Assembly: GCA_019426215.1 (NCBI GenBank)
Contig: CM033397.1
Coordinates: 29,142,480 to 29,206,479 of the forward strand
Direction: 5' to 3'
DNA length: 64,000 bases
From: Buddleja alternifolia
Taxonomy: Eukaryota > Streptophyta > Magnoliopsida > Lamiales > Scrophulariaceae
Shown: in pieces, positions 1 to 10,376 of the stretch
Numbering within the stretch: position 1 is the stretch's first letter
Layout of the letters: every line of letters begins with the position of its first letter
The notes under the pieces: generated by a model
Databases searched by the model: none
Told to the model about the DNA's origin: nothing
The model's input: the letters and a program-made list of their open reading frames with translations, nothing else
Made by a program: the position numbers and the translations under genes

Positions 1-667
1 GATTACATATAACTTGACGTATTATTATGTATAGAATGATGTATATTTACAAAGTAAATGACGTATTATTATGTGTAAAATGACGTATATTTACAAAGCA
101 TGTGACATATTGTTATTTATACAAACAAAGTATTACATATAAAATGATGTATGTGTACAAAGAAAATGGCGTATGGTTACATATAAAATGATGTATGTTT
201 ACAAAGAAAATGACGTACGGTTACATATAACATGACATATTATTACATGTAAAAGGACGTATGTTTACAAAAAAAATTGACATATGGTTTCATATAAAAT
301 GACGTATTATTACATATAAAATGACATATATTTACAACAAAAATGACGTATGGTTACATATAAAATGACGTATTATTACATATAAAATGATGTATATTTA
401 CAAAGAAAATGGCGTATGTTTACAAAGAAATTGACATATGGTTACATATAAAATACAATATGCTTATATATAAAATGACATGTGTTTAAAAGAAATAGCG
501 TATCGTTACATATAAAATAACGCATTATTACATCTAAATGATGTATGTTTACAAAGAAAATGACGTACGAATACATATAAAATGACCTATTATTACATTT
601 AAAATGACATATGTCTACAAAGAAAATGACGTATGGTTACATTTAAAAAAAATGTATGGTTACATAT
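1..667. repeat. 22-bp AT-rich satellite, left block
   Basis: Tandem units of about 21-22 bp alternate between variants such as aaaatgacgtatggttacat and aaaatgatgtatgtttacaa, forming a higher-order unit of three or four monomers. Monomers differ by point changes, so the array is old. It begins before the window and is broken at 668 by an LTR element. The same monomers resume at 4313. No coding content is seen. Confidence 0.9.
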
Positions 668-1601
668 TGTAGACACTAAAAATTTACTGTCTTTTATGTA
701 TTTATTTATATTTTGAAAATCCAAATTAAATTTCCAGATTAAATAAAATACTTATTTGATGGAAAATCAAATATTACCATATTTTGTGTTGAAATATCTA
801 AGGCAATCAATTATGTCTCAATCCCCAATATATGGCATTTTAAATCATATTTTTCAAGTGAAGGAAATAACTTGCCAACCAAGTAATTGAGGACCAATCA
901 GATTTGCCACCTCATCAAATAATTATGGAAAAATTCTCATCCCTACAACTATAAATAGGGGTTCAAATTCAAGAATTCTACACACCCAAATTTGAGCAAG
1001 AGATAGATATCAAGAAATGTATTGAAAATTCTCTCAACTCAAATCCAAGAAGACTTAAGGCAGCAATCAAGGCGCTTTGGTATCGATCAAGGCGGTAATC
1101 AAGGCGTTTTGGTGTCAATCAAGGTGTTTTGGTGTCATTCAAGACTCCATTCAATGCGTTCTTGGCGACCATCAAGAAGAATCAAGACGACGTTCAATGC
1201 GTTATTGGCAAACCTCATCAAATAATAGTGTTTGATTTGTGCTTACGGTGCTAAACCCACAAATTAATGTTGTTGAAGTTCAAGTCAAATTTGGAGGAGA
1301 TCAAAGTGCCAAAATCCACTATCCAAATCCCACAAATAATAACATTTAATTCGAGATTACGGGGTGAAGCCCTCGAATTAACATTATTAAAGGATCAAAT
1401 CAAGCTTGAAGAAGATCAAAGTGCCAAACTCCACCTTCAAGAGTACAACTCTCAAAATCACATTATCGAAGTGAAGAATCAGAGGAATTAATTAGACATT
1501 GTAACCACTTCTTTAATTTTAATTTAATAAAATTTATTTATGCAACTATTTTTTTTTCTTGTTTAATTACTTTACAGACATTCGAAAATTTGTTGTTGAC
1601 A
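668..1601 (+). repeat. 5' LTR of the gag-only gypsy element
   Basis: It starts TGTAGACAC and ends at about ttgaca just before the leader motif. It matches 3405-4312 over nearly its full length. The 3' copy lacks about 30 bp close to its end, so the end assigned here is approximate. The middle contains short reiterations of an atcaaggcg-type motif (about 1060-1200). Confidence 0.8.
950..958 (+). promoter_or_regulatory. TATA box in the 5' LTR
   Basis: tataaatag lies in the context ctacaactataaataggg, about 280 bp into the LTR. The same motif is kept at 3677-3685 in the 3' LTR, where the retrotransposon promoter is expected. Confidence 0.6.
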
Positions 1602-1624
1602 AATTTTGTCGTGCCCAATGGGAC
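1602..1624 (+). other. Leader / primer-binding-site region of the gypsy element
   Basis: The motif gtcgtgcccaatgggacc follows the LTR directly. It resembles the conserved leader found just after the 5' LTR of many plant gypsy elements. Its primer tRNA was not identified with confidence. Confidence 0.45.
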
Positions 1625-1665
1625 CATCTCTACCTCTCGTCTCTTTCCTTCATCGAAGTTGAAGT

Positions 1666-2632
1666 ATCATATGACGCATACAATGATGAATCCTACCACT
1701 CTAGAAGAGCAAATAGCCAGCTTGATGAGGGCCATTGAAGGGCTCGCCAAGCATGTCCAAGAGCAAAACTCTAAAATTTCAAAGTTGATGAACAAGGTAG
1801 ATGGTTCCGACACTAGCCACATAAAAAGGAAAATAACTTGAAGCTCGTGATGAGGCCGAGACATCCACAAAGCAACAATCAAGTGAAAGGAGAAATCTTC
1901 CACAATGGAGTTTCAAGTGAATCTGATGGGTAGATCCCTACATAGCAATTAAAGGAGTTTATCCCGGGGGCAATTAAAAATGAATTCAGTGGAGGCCCTA
2001 AGACATTTTCAACGTATACTAAACCATATCCTCAAAGAATTGACAGTCTAAACATGCCATCATGCTACCAACCTCTGAAATTCAAACAATTTGAAGGTCA
2101 AGGCAACCCAAAGCAACATGTGGCCCATTTTATTGAGACATGCAATAATGCGGGGACTTATGGAGTTCATCTAGTCAAGCAATTTGTCAGATCACTGAAG
2201 GGTCATGCATTTGATTAGTACACTGACTTCGAGGCTAAATCAATTGATAGTTGGGAACAAATGGAGAATGAATTCTTGAATCGCTTTTACTTCACATGAT
2301 GGACTGTCAGCATAACTGAACTATCAAATTCCCATCAGCACATGGACGAGCTCGTCATTGATTACATCGAGAGGTGGAGAAATTTAAGTCTCAACTGGAA
2401 AGAGCAACTATGTGAAACTTTAGCAATAAAGATGTGCATCCAAGGCATGGAGTGGAGACTCTATTACATCCTTCAAGCAATTAAGCCACAAAACTTCGAG
2501 CAACTGGCCATTCGAGTACATAACAAGAGACTTAGCATCTTAGCTAGTGAAGATGATGATACTCCTGTCTATGACAATAATGAAGAAAAAGGGGCAATTT
2601 TTCTTCATCTTCGGATCCGTAATGCTCCTTGA
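1666..2632 (+). pseudogene. Ty3/gypsy gag (capsid) pseudogene
   Basis: Broken reading frames encode a plant gypsy gag. An N-terminal coiled-coil stretch (LEEQIASLMRAIEGLAKHV) is followed by the retrotransposon gag signature around FEGQGNPKQHVAHFIETCNN. A C-terminal capsid part (DYIERWRNLSLNWKEQLCE) reads openly from 2342 to 2632. Stops interrupt the frame near 2215 and 2300. Gag would form the virus-like particle that packages element RNA. No zinc knuckle follows: the frame runs into a minisatellite. The family call is firm and function is lost. Confidence 0.8.
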
Positions 2633-3300
2633 TACGAGCCTAAACTATCTCGAATTCATAAATTAAAGTATTTTAAGTGCTCTCTGATAAGAGGCTGCTA
2701 TCAAAATGCTCCCTGATACAAGCTTAATCTGTCAACTAGACTCCTTAATATGAGTATAAAATATCTACAAGTCTCAAAGAAATCCAAGTAAAATACTCTT
2801 TGATAAGAGTATAAACTATCTGTAAATTCAACAACAAATGAATATTCCTTGATACGAGTATAAATTATCTGCAAATTCAAGAACAAATGAATACTCCTTG
2901 ATACGAGTGTAAACTATCTGCAAATTCAAGTACAATACACCTTGATACGAGTATAAGATGTCCACCAAGTCGAAACACACTCCTTGATACGAGTATAAAA
3001 TGTCTACCAAGTTGAAACACTCATTTAACATGAGTATAAATTGTCTACCAAGTTGAAACACTCATTTAACACGAGTATAAATTGTTAACATATTTGATTA
3101 ACTCCAAGAACTCCTTGATATGAGTATAAATTATCTAACAAATTGATGAACTCTTTGATACGAGTATAAACTATCTAACAAACTCAAATTCAAACGAGAA
3201 CTCTTTGATATGAGTATAAACTATCTAACAAATTGAGAAACTCCTTGATATGAGTATAAACTATCTGCAAATTCAAAAAATCTCAAGTCAAGAAATCTTT
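2625..3300 (+). repeat. Minisatellite upstream of the 3' LTR
   Basis: About a dozen imperfect units of 40-50 bp share the core ctccttgatacgagtataaa, followed by actatctgcaaattcaag or a variant. The array lies between the gag relic and the polypurine-like stretch before the 3' LTR, a position where several plant gypsy elements carry tandem repeats. Short ORFs across it are by-products of the repeat. Confidence 0.85.
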
Positions 3301-3404
3301 GTCATAAAAAAAAAGTTCTCTTGATGAAGGAAGGAATTTTGAGACCTGTTCACTTTTTACATTTATCACACTAATGCAAGTGAATAAGTCTCGAGGAAGG
3401 CATT

Positions 3405-4312
3405 TGTAGACACTAAAACTTTATTGTCTTTTCTGTATTATTTATATTTTGAAAATCCAAATTAAATTCCAAGATTAATAAAATAATCTTTTGATGGAAA
3501 ATCAAATAATTTCATATTTCGTTTTGAAATATCTAAAGCAATCGATTATGTCTCAATCCCCAATGTTTGGAAAATCAAATCATATTTTCAAGTGAAGAAA
3601 ATTAATTGTCAACCAAGTAACTGAGGACCAATCAAATTGCGCCACCTAATTATGGTAGAATTCTCATCCCTACAACTATAAATAGGGTTTCAAATTCAAG
3701 AATTCTACACACCAAAATTTGAGCAAGAGAGAGATATCAAGAAATGTATTGAAATTTCTTTCAACTTAAATCCAAGAAGACTCAAGGCGGCAATCAAGGC
3801 GGCAATCAAGGCGTCTTGGTGTCAATCAAGGAGTTGTGGTGACATTTAAGACGGCATTCTAGGTGTTTTTGGCGATCATCAAGAAGTTCAACACGACATT
3901 CAAGGTGTTCTTGACGACCATCAAGAAGACTCAAGGCGATGTTCAAGGTGTTCTTGGAAAAATTCATCAAATAATAGCTTTTGATTCGTGATTACGGTGC
4001 CAAACCCACGAATTAACGTTATTAAAGTTCAAGTCAAATTTAGAGGATATCGAAGCGCCAAATCCACTATCAAAATCCCCCAAATAATAACACTTAATTC
4101 GAGATTACATCGCGAAGCCCTTGAATTAACGTTATTAAATGATCAAATCAAGTTTGAAGGAGATCAAAGCACCAAGCTCCACTTTCAAGAATTCAACTCT
4201 CAAAATCACATTGTCAAAGTGAAGAATCAAAAAAATGAATTAGAGATTGTAACTACCTTTTTTAATATTAATTCAATAAAACTTATTTATGCAACTATTT
4301 TTTTTCTTGACA
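3405..4312 (+). repeat. 3' LTR of the gag-only gypsy element
   Basis: It opens TGTAGACACTAAAA right after the purine-rich tcgaggaagg and ends ttgaca, after which the satellite resumes. It carries a TATA box at 3677-3685. Many substitutions and small indels separate it from the 5' LTR, so the insertion is not recent. Confidence 0.8.
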
Positions 4313-4525
4313 TACGGTTACATAAAAAATGACGTATGGTTACAAGTAAAATGACATATGGTTACATAGAAAATGATATATGGTTAGATATAAAAATGAC
4401 GTATGGCTACATATTAAATGACACGTATGGTGACATAGAAATTGATGTATGATGATATAGAAAAGGCGTATTATTACAAATAAAATGACGTGTGGTTACA
4501 ATAAAAATGATGTAATGTTTATTTT
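4313..4525. repeat. 22-bp AT-rich satellite, right block
   Basis: The monomers are the same as at 1-667 (for example aaaatgacgtatggttacat) and resume immediately after the 3' LTR. The two blocks were one array before insertion. Confidence 0.85.
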
Positions 4526-4579
4526 TGTAGTCTTTCCTCACTCAAATCGCATTAGACAATGATATTATGAAGTCTCATG

Positions 4580-4925
4580 CTTTATGCATTAGACGCGGTA
4601 TTTTATATTAAACAATGCATCTAGACGTAGTATTTTCTATTAAACAATGCAATATTTGACGCATGTAATTGTAGTATTATTGAATCAATAATGCACTATG
4701 TGATACACATGATTATGGTAATATTAATGTAGTAATTGACACATGTAGATGTAGTATTTATATTAAACGAAGCAGTATTTAACACATGTAATTGTGATAT
4801 TATTGATTCAACAACAACAAAAAAAGTACTGCGGTATGTAATACACATGATTATGGTATTATTAATACAGTAATTGACATATATAAATGTAGTGTTGTAT
4901 ACTAAATAATGCAGTATTATAGATT
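4580..4925. repeat. AT-rich tandem repeat, unit about 125-140 bp
   Basis: Two and a half diverged units each contain acacatgtaattgtagtatt, then gatacacatgattatggta and gtagtaattgacacatgtag. They are recognisable from about 4647 and again from 4771. No coding potential is seen. Confidence 0.65.
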
Positions 4926-4984
4926 GAAATATGTAGTATGGATGCCAAAATAAGGTTACACAATCGTGCATATTTAACTACTAT

Positions 4985-5150
4985 TTCCAGGGGGCGCTTA
5001 TTGAGTCTGTTGCCTATGGATAACCTAGGGCGGATTACCCTCATACGTGGTTTGCGGGCTATTGCGTATGAGCAGGTTTGCTCTACTGGGTGATTGACAG
5101 AGATTTAGGATTTCCAAAAAAAAAAAAACAAAAAAAAAAAACAAAACAAA
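4985..5150 (+). mobile_element. Poly(A)-tailed SINE-like fragment
   Basis: A GC-richer segment containing gtggtttgcgggctattgcg and gggtgattgacagag ends in an A-rich tail from about 5117. This arrangement and wording resemble the 3' part of plant SINEs as I remember them. No intact A and B boxes and no clear target duplication are visible, so it is probably truncated at its 5' end. Confidence 0.45.
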
Positions 5151-5279
5151 GCAGGCTCATCCTTGAATTGATACAAAAGGGCCAAAAATTAAGAAAACAA
5201 CCAAAAACATCGCCCCAAGCAATGACACCACCTCACACGCTGCTGGCCGAGAGAATTCATCTACAAATTAAAAAAATCT

Positions 5280-5690
5280 GAGCCTAAACACTGTTTGGCG
5301 ACAAATGGAACATGTTTTTATATCGCAAAAAAGTATGGTAACTTCTGCCACTCATCAACCCATTATATAACTCTCTTCTCCCAGAAAATCAAATCCTCTT
5401 GGTGAATTCATCGACCACATAATTTGCATTTCACTTTCTCCTTTCACCAAATCATCCTTCTAAGAAATCAACTCCATACCAAAAATCACATCTCCATTTG
5501 GATACCGAAAACCCATAACGCAAATCTGAAAATACTCCGAAAATTCCATCAACAATGTCAATAAATAATAATGAGGCAAGCCCAAATCATAGTTTAACAT
5601 ATCAAGCAAATATAAAGGAAGCTTTCCATCTCGTGGAAACATCGAGAAGGCATGAATTACATTCTTGAGCAAAATCTACTTGCATATAAA
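5280..5690 (-). pseudogene. PORR-domain (organelle RNA-binding) pseudogene fragment
   Basis: An open stretch at 5460-5672 reads LPLYLLDMLNYDLGLPHYYL and then FSEYFQICVMGF. This matches the PORR pattern of a basic helix, xLGLPxxF and YPxxF, followed by a block ending near ELIS. After an in-frame stop the lower part still encodes SPRGFDFLGEES and, in a shifted frame, EWQKLPYFFAI, which is the conserved PRGF...EWxxLPY segment of the family. PORR proteins act in group II intron splicing in chloroplasts and mitochondria. Only part of the domain is left, and no N-terminal transit region is seen. The family call rests on motif order, not a search. Confidence 0.6.
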
Positions 5691-6042
5691 ATCATATTTC
5701 AAGGGGAAAACTCAATTTAAGTTTTCCATTTTCTTGTACCAATTCAGACTTCAGAACCGATATTCTCTAAAATAAGAAAAATTACAGGATATCAGAATGT
5801 GAATATACATGAAGATTCACAAAACAAATTTCATGGTACTAATTATGAAACGCGAAGATGCACTACCGTGGTGGAGTAAAGTTTCGATCTGCCATCGAAA
5901 AAAATGAGTGGAAGAGAGAAAAAATATAATGTGAGGAAGAGAGCAAAGAGATGAGAGAGAAAAAGAGTGGTGAGAAGAGTGATTTGTGATTTTTTGTTAA
6001 GTTGGGGGTACTTGTGTCTTATTACAGGGGGTAGGGAGTTAG
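5691..6042. other. Intergenic stretch upstream of the PORR relic
   Basis: No gene or repeat is recognised. About 5895-5980 is purine-rich on the plus strand. The segment is contiguous in origin with the DNA at 18673-18705 on the far side of the LINE. Confidence 0.5.
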
Positions 6043-6056
6043 GACAAAGTTTTACT
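6043..6056. repeat. LINE target-site duplication, copy 1
   Basis: gacaaagttttact is paired with gacaaagttctatt at 18659-18672. Two mismatches in 14 suit the age suggested by the decayed ORFs. It sits beside the T-rich (poly-A) end. Confidence 0.7.
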
Positions 6057-6199
6057 TTTTTTTATTTTTCATTTAAGGAGGGAGGGATACCCAAATAGTT
6101 CTAGCTCAACAAAATCGAGCTTGTAGTCATTTGCCTAAGCCATGTAAGGCCAACTCTATTGAGTTCAACACAATTACAATACTCCGAATTTGGGGAGAT

Positions 6200-6690
6200 T
6201 ACATCATTAATATTATGATCAAAGCTAGATTTGGCTAACAAATCAGCTACCCGATTGGCTTCCCGCCAGTGTGAGAGATTTCAATGTTCTATTGTGCACG
6301 ATGGTGTCAAAGTGTTGATGAGTGGAAGTGCGTTCCCAAATGGTAACGATGGCCTCACGACTATCAATTTTGAGGAAAGCGTTGTTCAATCTAAGCATTC
6401 TAGCCAGCTTTAATCCAGATCTAATTGCCTCCAACTCCGCTCTAATCACTGAAGTTGGGAATAACGCCACTGAACCCTCGAATCCAGTCGCCATTGTGGT
6501 CACGAAGAACGCCACCAATACTCGTACTTGGTGATAATGGATCCCCGCCCATTCGAACAATAGCATCCACGTTTATCTTCCAACTTCCCGTGGAGGAGGG
6601 GCCAGCCCACCTCGATGTTGTGTTAATATTCATAAATTGTGCCCCTATGTAAGCTGGCCGCTTCCTCAGCTTCCTCAATACGAATACGTA
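6200..6690 (-). other. LINE RNase H domain remnant
   Basis: SWKINVDAIVR, IGGVLRDHNGDWIRGFSG, AELEAIRSGLKLA and KIDSREA give the usual order of the plant LINE RNase H. After a frameshift the terminal HWREANRVADLLA motif appears near 6230. One frameshift separates the N-terminal block from the middle block. Confidence 0.85.
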
Positions 6691-7069
6691 CCTGCTCTAA
6701 GCTTACATATGGTCCCATCTCGTTATTATTTTGTATGAAGTCATTCCGGACCTGCCACAATAATTTAACTACATCAGTGAAAATTAAATCCCACGAAGTA
6801 CCCCAAATATACCTGAGATTAGAGGATCAGAGATTGTTGTCAATCGACTCTGGGTTAACAAGCGAGAAAAACTCATGTTGGTGAGCTTCCAGAACGAGTT
6901 GTTGCCAAACATCCTTAGCATATGCATAGTCACGTAAAGCATGAATCACCATTTCGCTTCCCAGCCACAAATCTGGCAAATATCTGTGGCACTAAAATGA
7001 TGTCGTGAAAGAGTCGAGGTGTCAAAAGTTGTCCATGTCATGCCTACCAAAGGAGGGTTCACCGACAGC

Positions 7070-7219
7070 CGGAACGGATCTTCTATCCCACAATGGTGTT
7101 ACATCATTGTGGGATTTATTTTGAATTGTTATTGGCAGTTTTTTTAATGGACACTTGTCAATCCCACAATGATGTGATACTATTGTGGTACGTCATTGTG
7201 GGGTAGAAGATCCTCTCCG
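7070..7219. mobile_element. 150-bp Mutator-like MITE inside LINE ORF2
   Basis: The terminal inverted repeats cggaacggatcttctatccc and cggagaggatcttctacccc agree at 17 of 20 positions and continue with cacaatg. The flanks accgacagc (7061-7069) and accgacggc (7220-7228) form a 9-bp target duplication with one mismatch, which fits Mutator-like elements. Internal copies of cccacaatg...cattgtggg fold into smaller hairpins. It splits the zf-RVT region and therefore postdates the LINE. Confidence 0.85.
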
Positions 7220-8199
7220 ACCGACGGCGAGCAACTTTTGTCTTCCAAATTGTCGTCCAGGCTCGACTTTCCACGTTAGTTGTAGTCATCAAATCCTTGG
7301 AGATAAGATCATATGCACTTTGACATGAATATTTTCCATTTGAAGTACCCTTCCAACACAAAATACCATCCATATGTGCAATATTCTCAAGATTTCGCCT
7401 TCCCAATTCTTCCTTAATATTTTTGGTAAATCTGACAATTCCTCCCAGTTCCATCCATAGCCATCAATCCAGTAACTATCAATCAACCTATCAAGGTCAT
7501 CATTATCTGGCTTCCAGGGAGAGCGTTGTTCAAGAGAGCCATTACCGAGCCATAAGTTCTTCCTAAATCTAACACTCAACCCACTACCAATTTTCCAAGT
7601 AAACCCAGTTCAATCATCGAGAAAGCTGATTTGATGCTGCGCCAAGTATGAGAAGTAACTTTATGAGCTTGAGCACGATGACGTAACATATATTGTGTCG
7701 AATGACTTGAACCCAAAGACGGGATTCATTCTTAAGAAAGTTCCAACATAATACCCAATAGAGAAATATTCGTGACACGAAGACGTCGAATAGCTAATCC
7801 ACCGTGTTCTTTCCTTCAACATATAATATCCCATGCAACTAGGTGTGCTTTGCGACCGTCCTCAGACCTGCCCTCACAAGAATCACCAATTTGCTCTTTC
7901 GATCGCATCACACACACCCTGCGGCACTAGCGACGTTTGCATTGTGTAACTCGAAAAGTCACAGCCCGAATTAAAATGGAACAGCCAACCAGGGATAAAT
8001 CTTGCCTCTTCCAACCTTTGAACTTCTTAGTAACTTTGTCTAGTAAACATTGATAGTCCCTTATGCGCACTTGACCATGATGCATTGGTGCTCCCAAATT
8101 TTTCCATGGTCCTGAGTAATACGAAAATTGGCTCGCCGGATGATACTACAAGTTAAGTGTCCGGGTACATTATTCGAGAAAAATATTTGAGATTTATCC

Positions 8200-9198
8200 A
8201 AATTAACAGACTAGCCAGACATAGAGCAATATGTAGCAAGAATGTGTGAGATCACATCAACTTGATTATCTGACGCTTCTCTAAACAAAATAAGGTCCTG
8301 ATCGGGATGTTGGAACAATATGCCAGTAGCCCCGGGACACCTCCTCACAGATCAATGAACCTAACTTTTTAACACAAAATACAAATAGTAAGGCGATAAC
8401 AGGTCCCCTTGCCTCAATCTGCGTTTTGAGCTGAACCAATCCGTAGCCAAGCCATTCCAAAGAAGAGCTAACTTAGCAGAACCAGTACAGCTTAAAATCA
8501 ACTGAATCCAAGTTTTAGGCCGGAACCACATCTCAAGTAGCACGTTTTCCAAAAATGACCAATATATCTTATCGTATGACTTTTCAAATTCAATTTTGGC
8601 TATGAAGAATCCTTTCTTACCCTTCATGACTCGGAGATTATGAATAACCTCCTGAGTAATGATGATATTATCAATTTTGTGGCGTCCCTTAATAAAATTA
8701 CTTTGATTTTGAGGAATCAAACTATCCATAATACCACGAAGATGATTAGCCATTGTCTTAGTAATGATTTTGGAATGACATTACAAAGACTGATAGGTGT
8801 GAAGTTGGTTAACGTGTCGGATTGTTCTCTTTAGGAATTAAAGAAATGAAAGATTCATTAATACGACTATCAATCATACTTGAAGATAAAGCATTTTTTA
8901 CTGTATCAGTGTCAGCGTCACCAACGACATCGCAACATTTTTGAAAAAAGATCGGTTGGATGCCATCCTGTCCTGGAGACTTTGTAGGGTGCATATCCCA
9001 CACTGCTGCCTTAACTTCTTCCTTTGTAACCGGGCTATATAAAGCAGCAGTCTGATCGGCATCAAGCTTAGGAAAATCAACTGAAGTCCAATATGGTGTA
9101 ACTGGAGTCCCATCACTATAGAGATTCTTGTAAAATTCAACACCCGTTTGTCTTAACCGAGTTACATCAGTCTCCCATTCCCCATCTTCTCGTATCAA
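8200..9198 (-). other. LINE reverse transcriptase domain remnant
   Basis: The block SPGQDGIQPIFFQK starts the RT region and is followed by INESFISLIPKE. After a break come FIKGRHKIDN, motif A as KIEFEKSYDKIYW, and motif B as RRLRQGDLLSPY. Motif A normally reads IDxxKAYD, so the first catalytic Asp is Glu here. The motif C region (about 8310) reads HPDQDLILFREAS where FADDLILF is expected, so the catalytic pair is disrupted as well. The enzyme could not work. Confidence 0.85.
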
Positions 9199-9719
9199 GG
9201 CTCAAATAGAAGCTTTATTCTGTTTCATTGTCGCGGCTAGATGGAAAAACCTGGTATGAAGATCCCCTGATTTTAGCTATTTCATCTTCGACTTCTACTT
9301 CCAAAATGCTTCTTCTTGATAAAGAATATCCTCGTATTGGTTGAGGAGTTTCAGTTCCAGTTTTCGAAGTGAGATTTTAAAACATTGTCCCTGAGCCCTT
9401 TGTATCCCACCTATTCTAGCCATAAGTTCTCTTTTATGTTAAAAAATATTGCCAAAAGAAGTTAGGTTCCAATTATCCGCTCGATCTCTGATGCGATGAA
9501 TTCTTTCGAAAATACCATCCGACTTACAATTCTGTCAATGGTCTTGGACCAAATCTTGAAACCGTCTATCAGTAAACCATGCAGCCAACATACGAAAAAT
9601 CTTAGAGTGGCGCGGTGCCTGTCTATCATCGCCCAAAATGATCAATATTGGTGCATGATATGAGGCCACCAGAGGGAGGTGAACCACAGAGGCTGTAAGA
9701 AAGGCCAGTCTCCAATTGA

Positions 9720-10330
9720 CATTTTACAAAGCACGGTCAAGTTTTTCCTGTAAATCTGATGTGACCCCTTTCGCCCAAGTAAATGGAGAATCTGAGAACT
9801 TTAAGTCAATGAGCCCAACTTCATCCACACATTCAAGGAACCGACAACATTTATAGTATTTGATAGGTGCACCGCCAAATTTCTCGGATGTGTTTGTTAC
9901 CACGTTCATATCCCCTGCCAACAACCACGGACCCCGAATCCTATTAGTCATGTTACAGATGTGATCCCATAAACAGTCCCGGAGCTCAAGTTTAGGACTA
10001 GCATAAATAGCTAAAAAAACCCAGTCACTACAGCCAACCTAATGAACGGTAGTTGTAATACACTGATCATTCGTTTCCTTAAAATCTAGAGAGACTTCCA
10101 TAGAGTTCCAAAATATCCATATACCACCTGAAAAACCACGTGCCTCAACCTTTTTTACCCTATCAAAATGACTCCGGCGAATAATGACCTTCGCTTTGTC
10201 ACCTTTAACCCTAGTTTCTGTCAAAACAAGAATATATGGATTATGTGTACTTAAAAGTTCAAGAAAAACATTTACAAATTCGGGACTACCTGTCCCTCAA
10301 CAGTTCCAACATATAACCTTCACAGAAGAA
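9720..10330 (-). other. LINE endonuclease domain remnant
   Basis: The start reads KVICWNC-stop-GTGSPEF. The expected family motif is CWNCRG, so an Arg codon has become TGA, consistent with CpG decay. LVLTETRVKG and ARGFSGGIWIFWN follow. The C-terminal part (9951-9724) keeps WLLAGDMNVV, which carries the GDxN motif, and DSPFTW. These are the hallmarks of the exonuclease-endonuclease-phosphatase fold that nicks the target strand. Confidence 0.85.
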
Positions 10331-10376
10331 TTAATAAAGAAAGAACTAAAAATACATAATAACGTATTGGAATGAG

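Larger units (their letters stand above)
668..4312 (+). mobile_element. Non-autonomous Ty3/gypsy LTR retrotransposon (gag only)
   Basis: Two direct repeats of about 0.9 kb, both opening TGTAGACACTAAAA and closing near TTGACA, flank 1.8 kb of internal DNA. The interior holds a gypsy-type leader, a decayed gag and a minisatellite next to the 3' LTR. No protease, reverse transcriptase, RNase H or integrase is visible, so it is a deletion derivative that would need helper enzymes. It lies inside the 22-bp satellite. No clean 5-bp target duplication is seen (catat against tacgg), perhaps because the satellite flanks have since recombined. Confidence 0.85.
6190..10345 (-). pseudogene. LINE ORF2 polyprotein pseudogene (EN-RT-RNase H)
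   Basis: The pieces, N- to C-terminal, run from 10330 down to about 6200: endonuclease (about 10330-9720), linker and reverse transcriptase (about 9198-8200), thumb and connection (about 8200-7230), zf-RVT (about 7060-6860, cut by the MITE at 7070-7219) and RNase H (about 6680-6200). ORF2 would nick target DNA and prime cDNA synthesis there. At least eight stops or frameshifts and altered catalytic motifs show that it is dead. Confidence 0.9.

Noticed and set aside
2625..3300. CRISPR-like array
   Set aside because: The units are contiguous and imperfect with no unique spacers, and they lie in a plant LTR retrotransposon. It is a minisatellite.
663..4317. 5-bp target duplication for the gypsy element at 668-4312
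   Set aside because: catat and tacgg do not match, and the repetitive satellite context makes chance similarity common, so no duplication is claimed.
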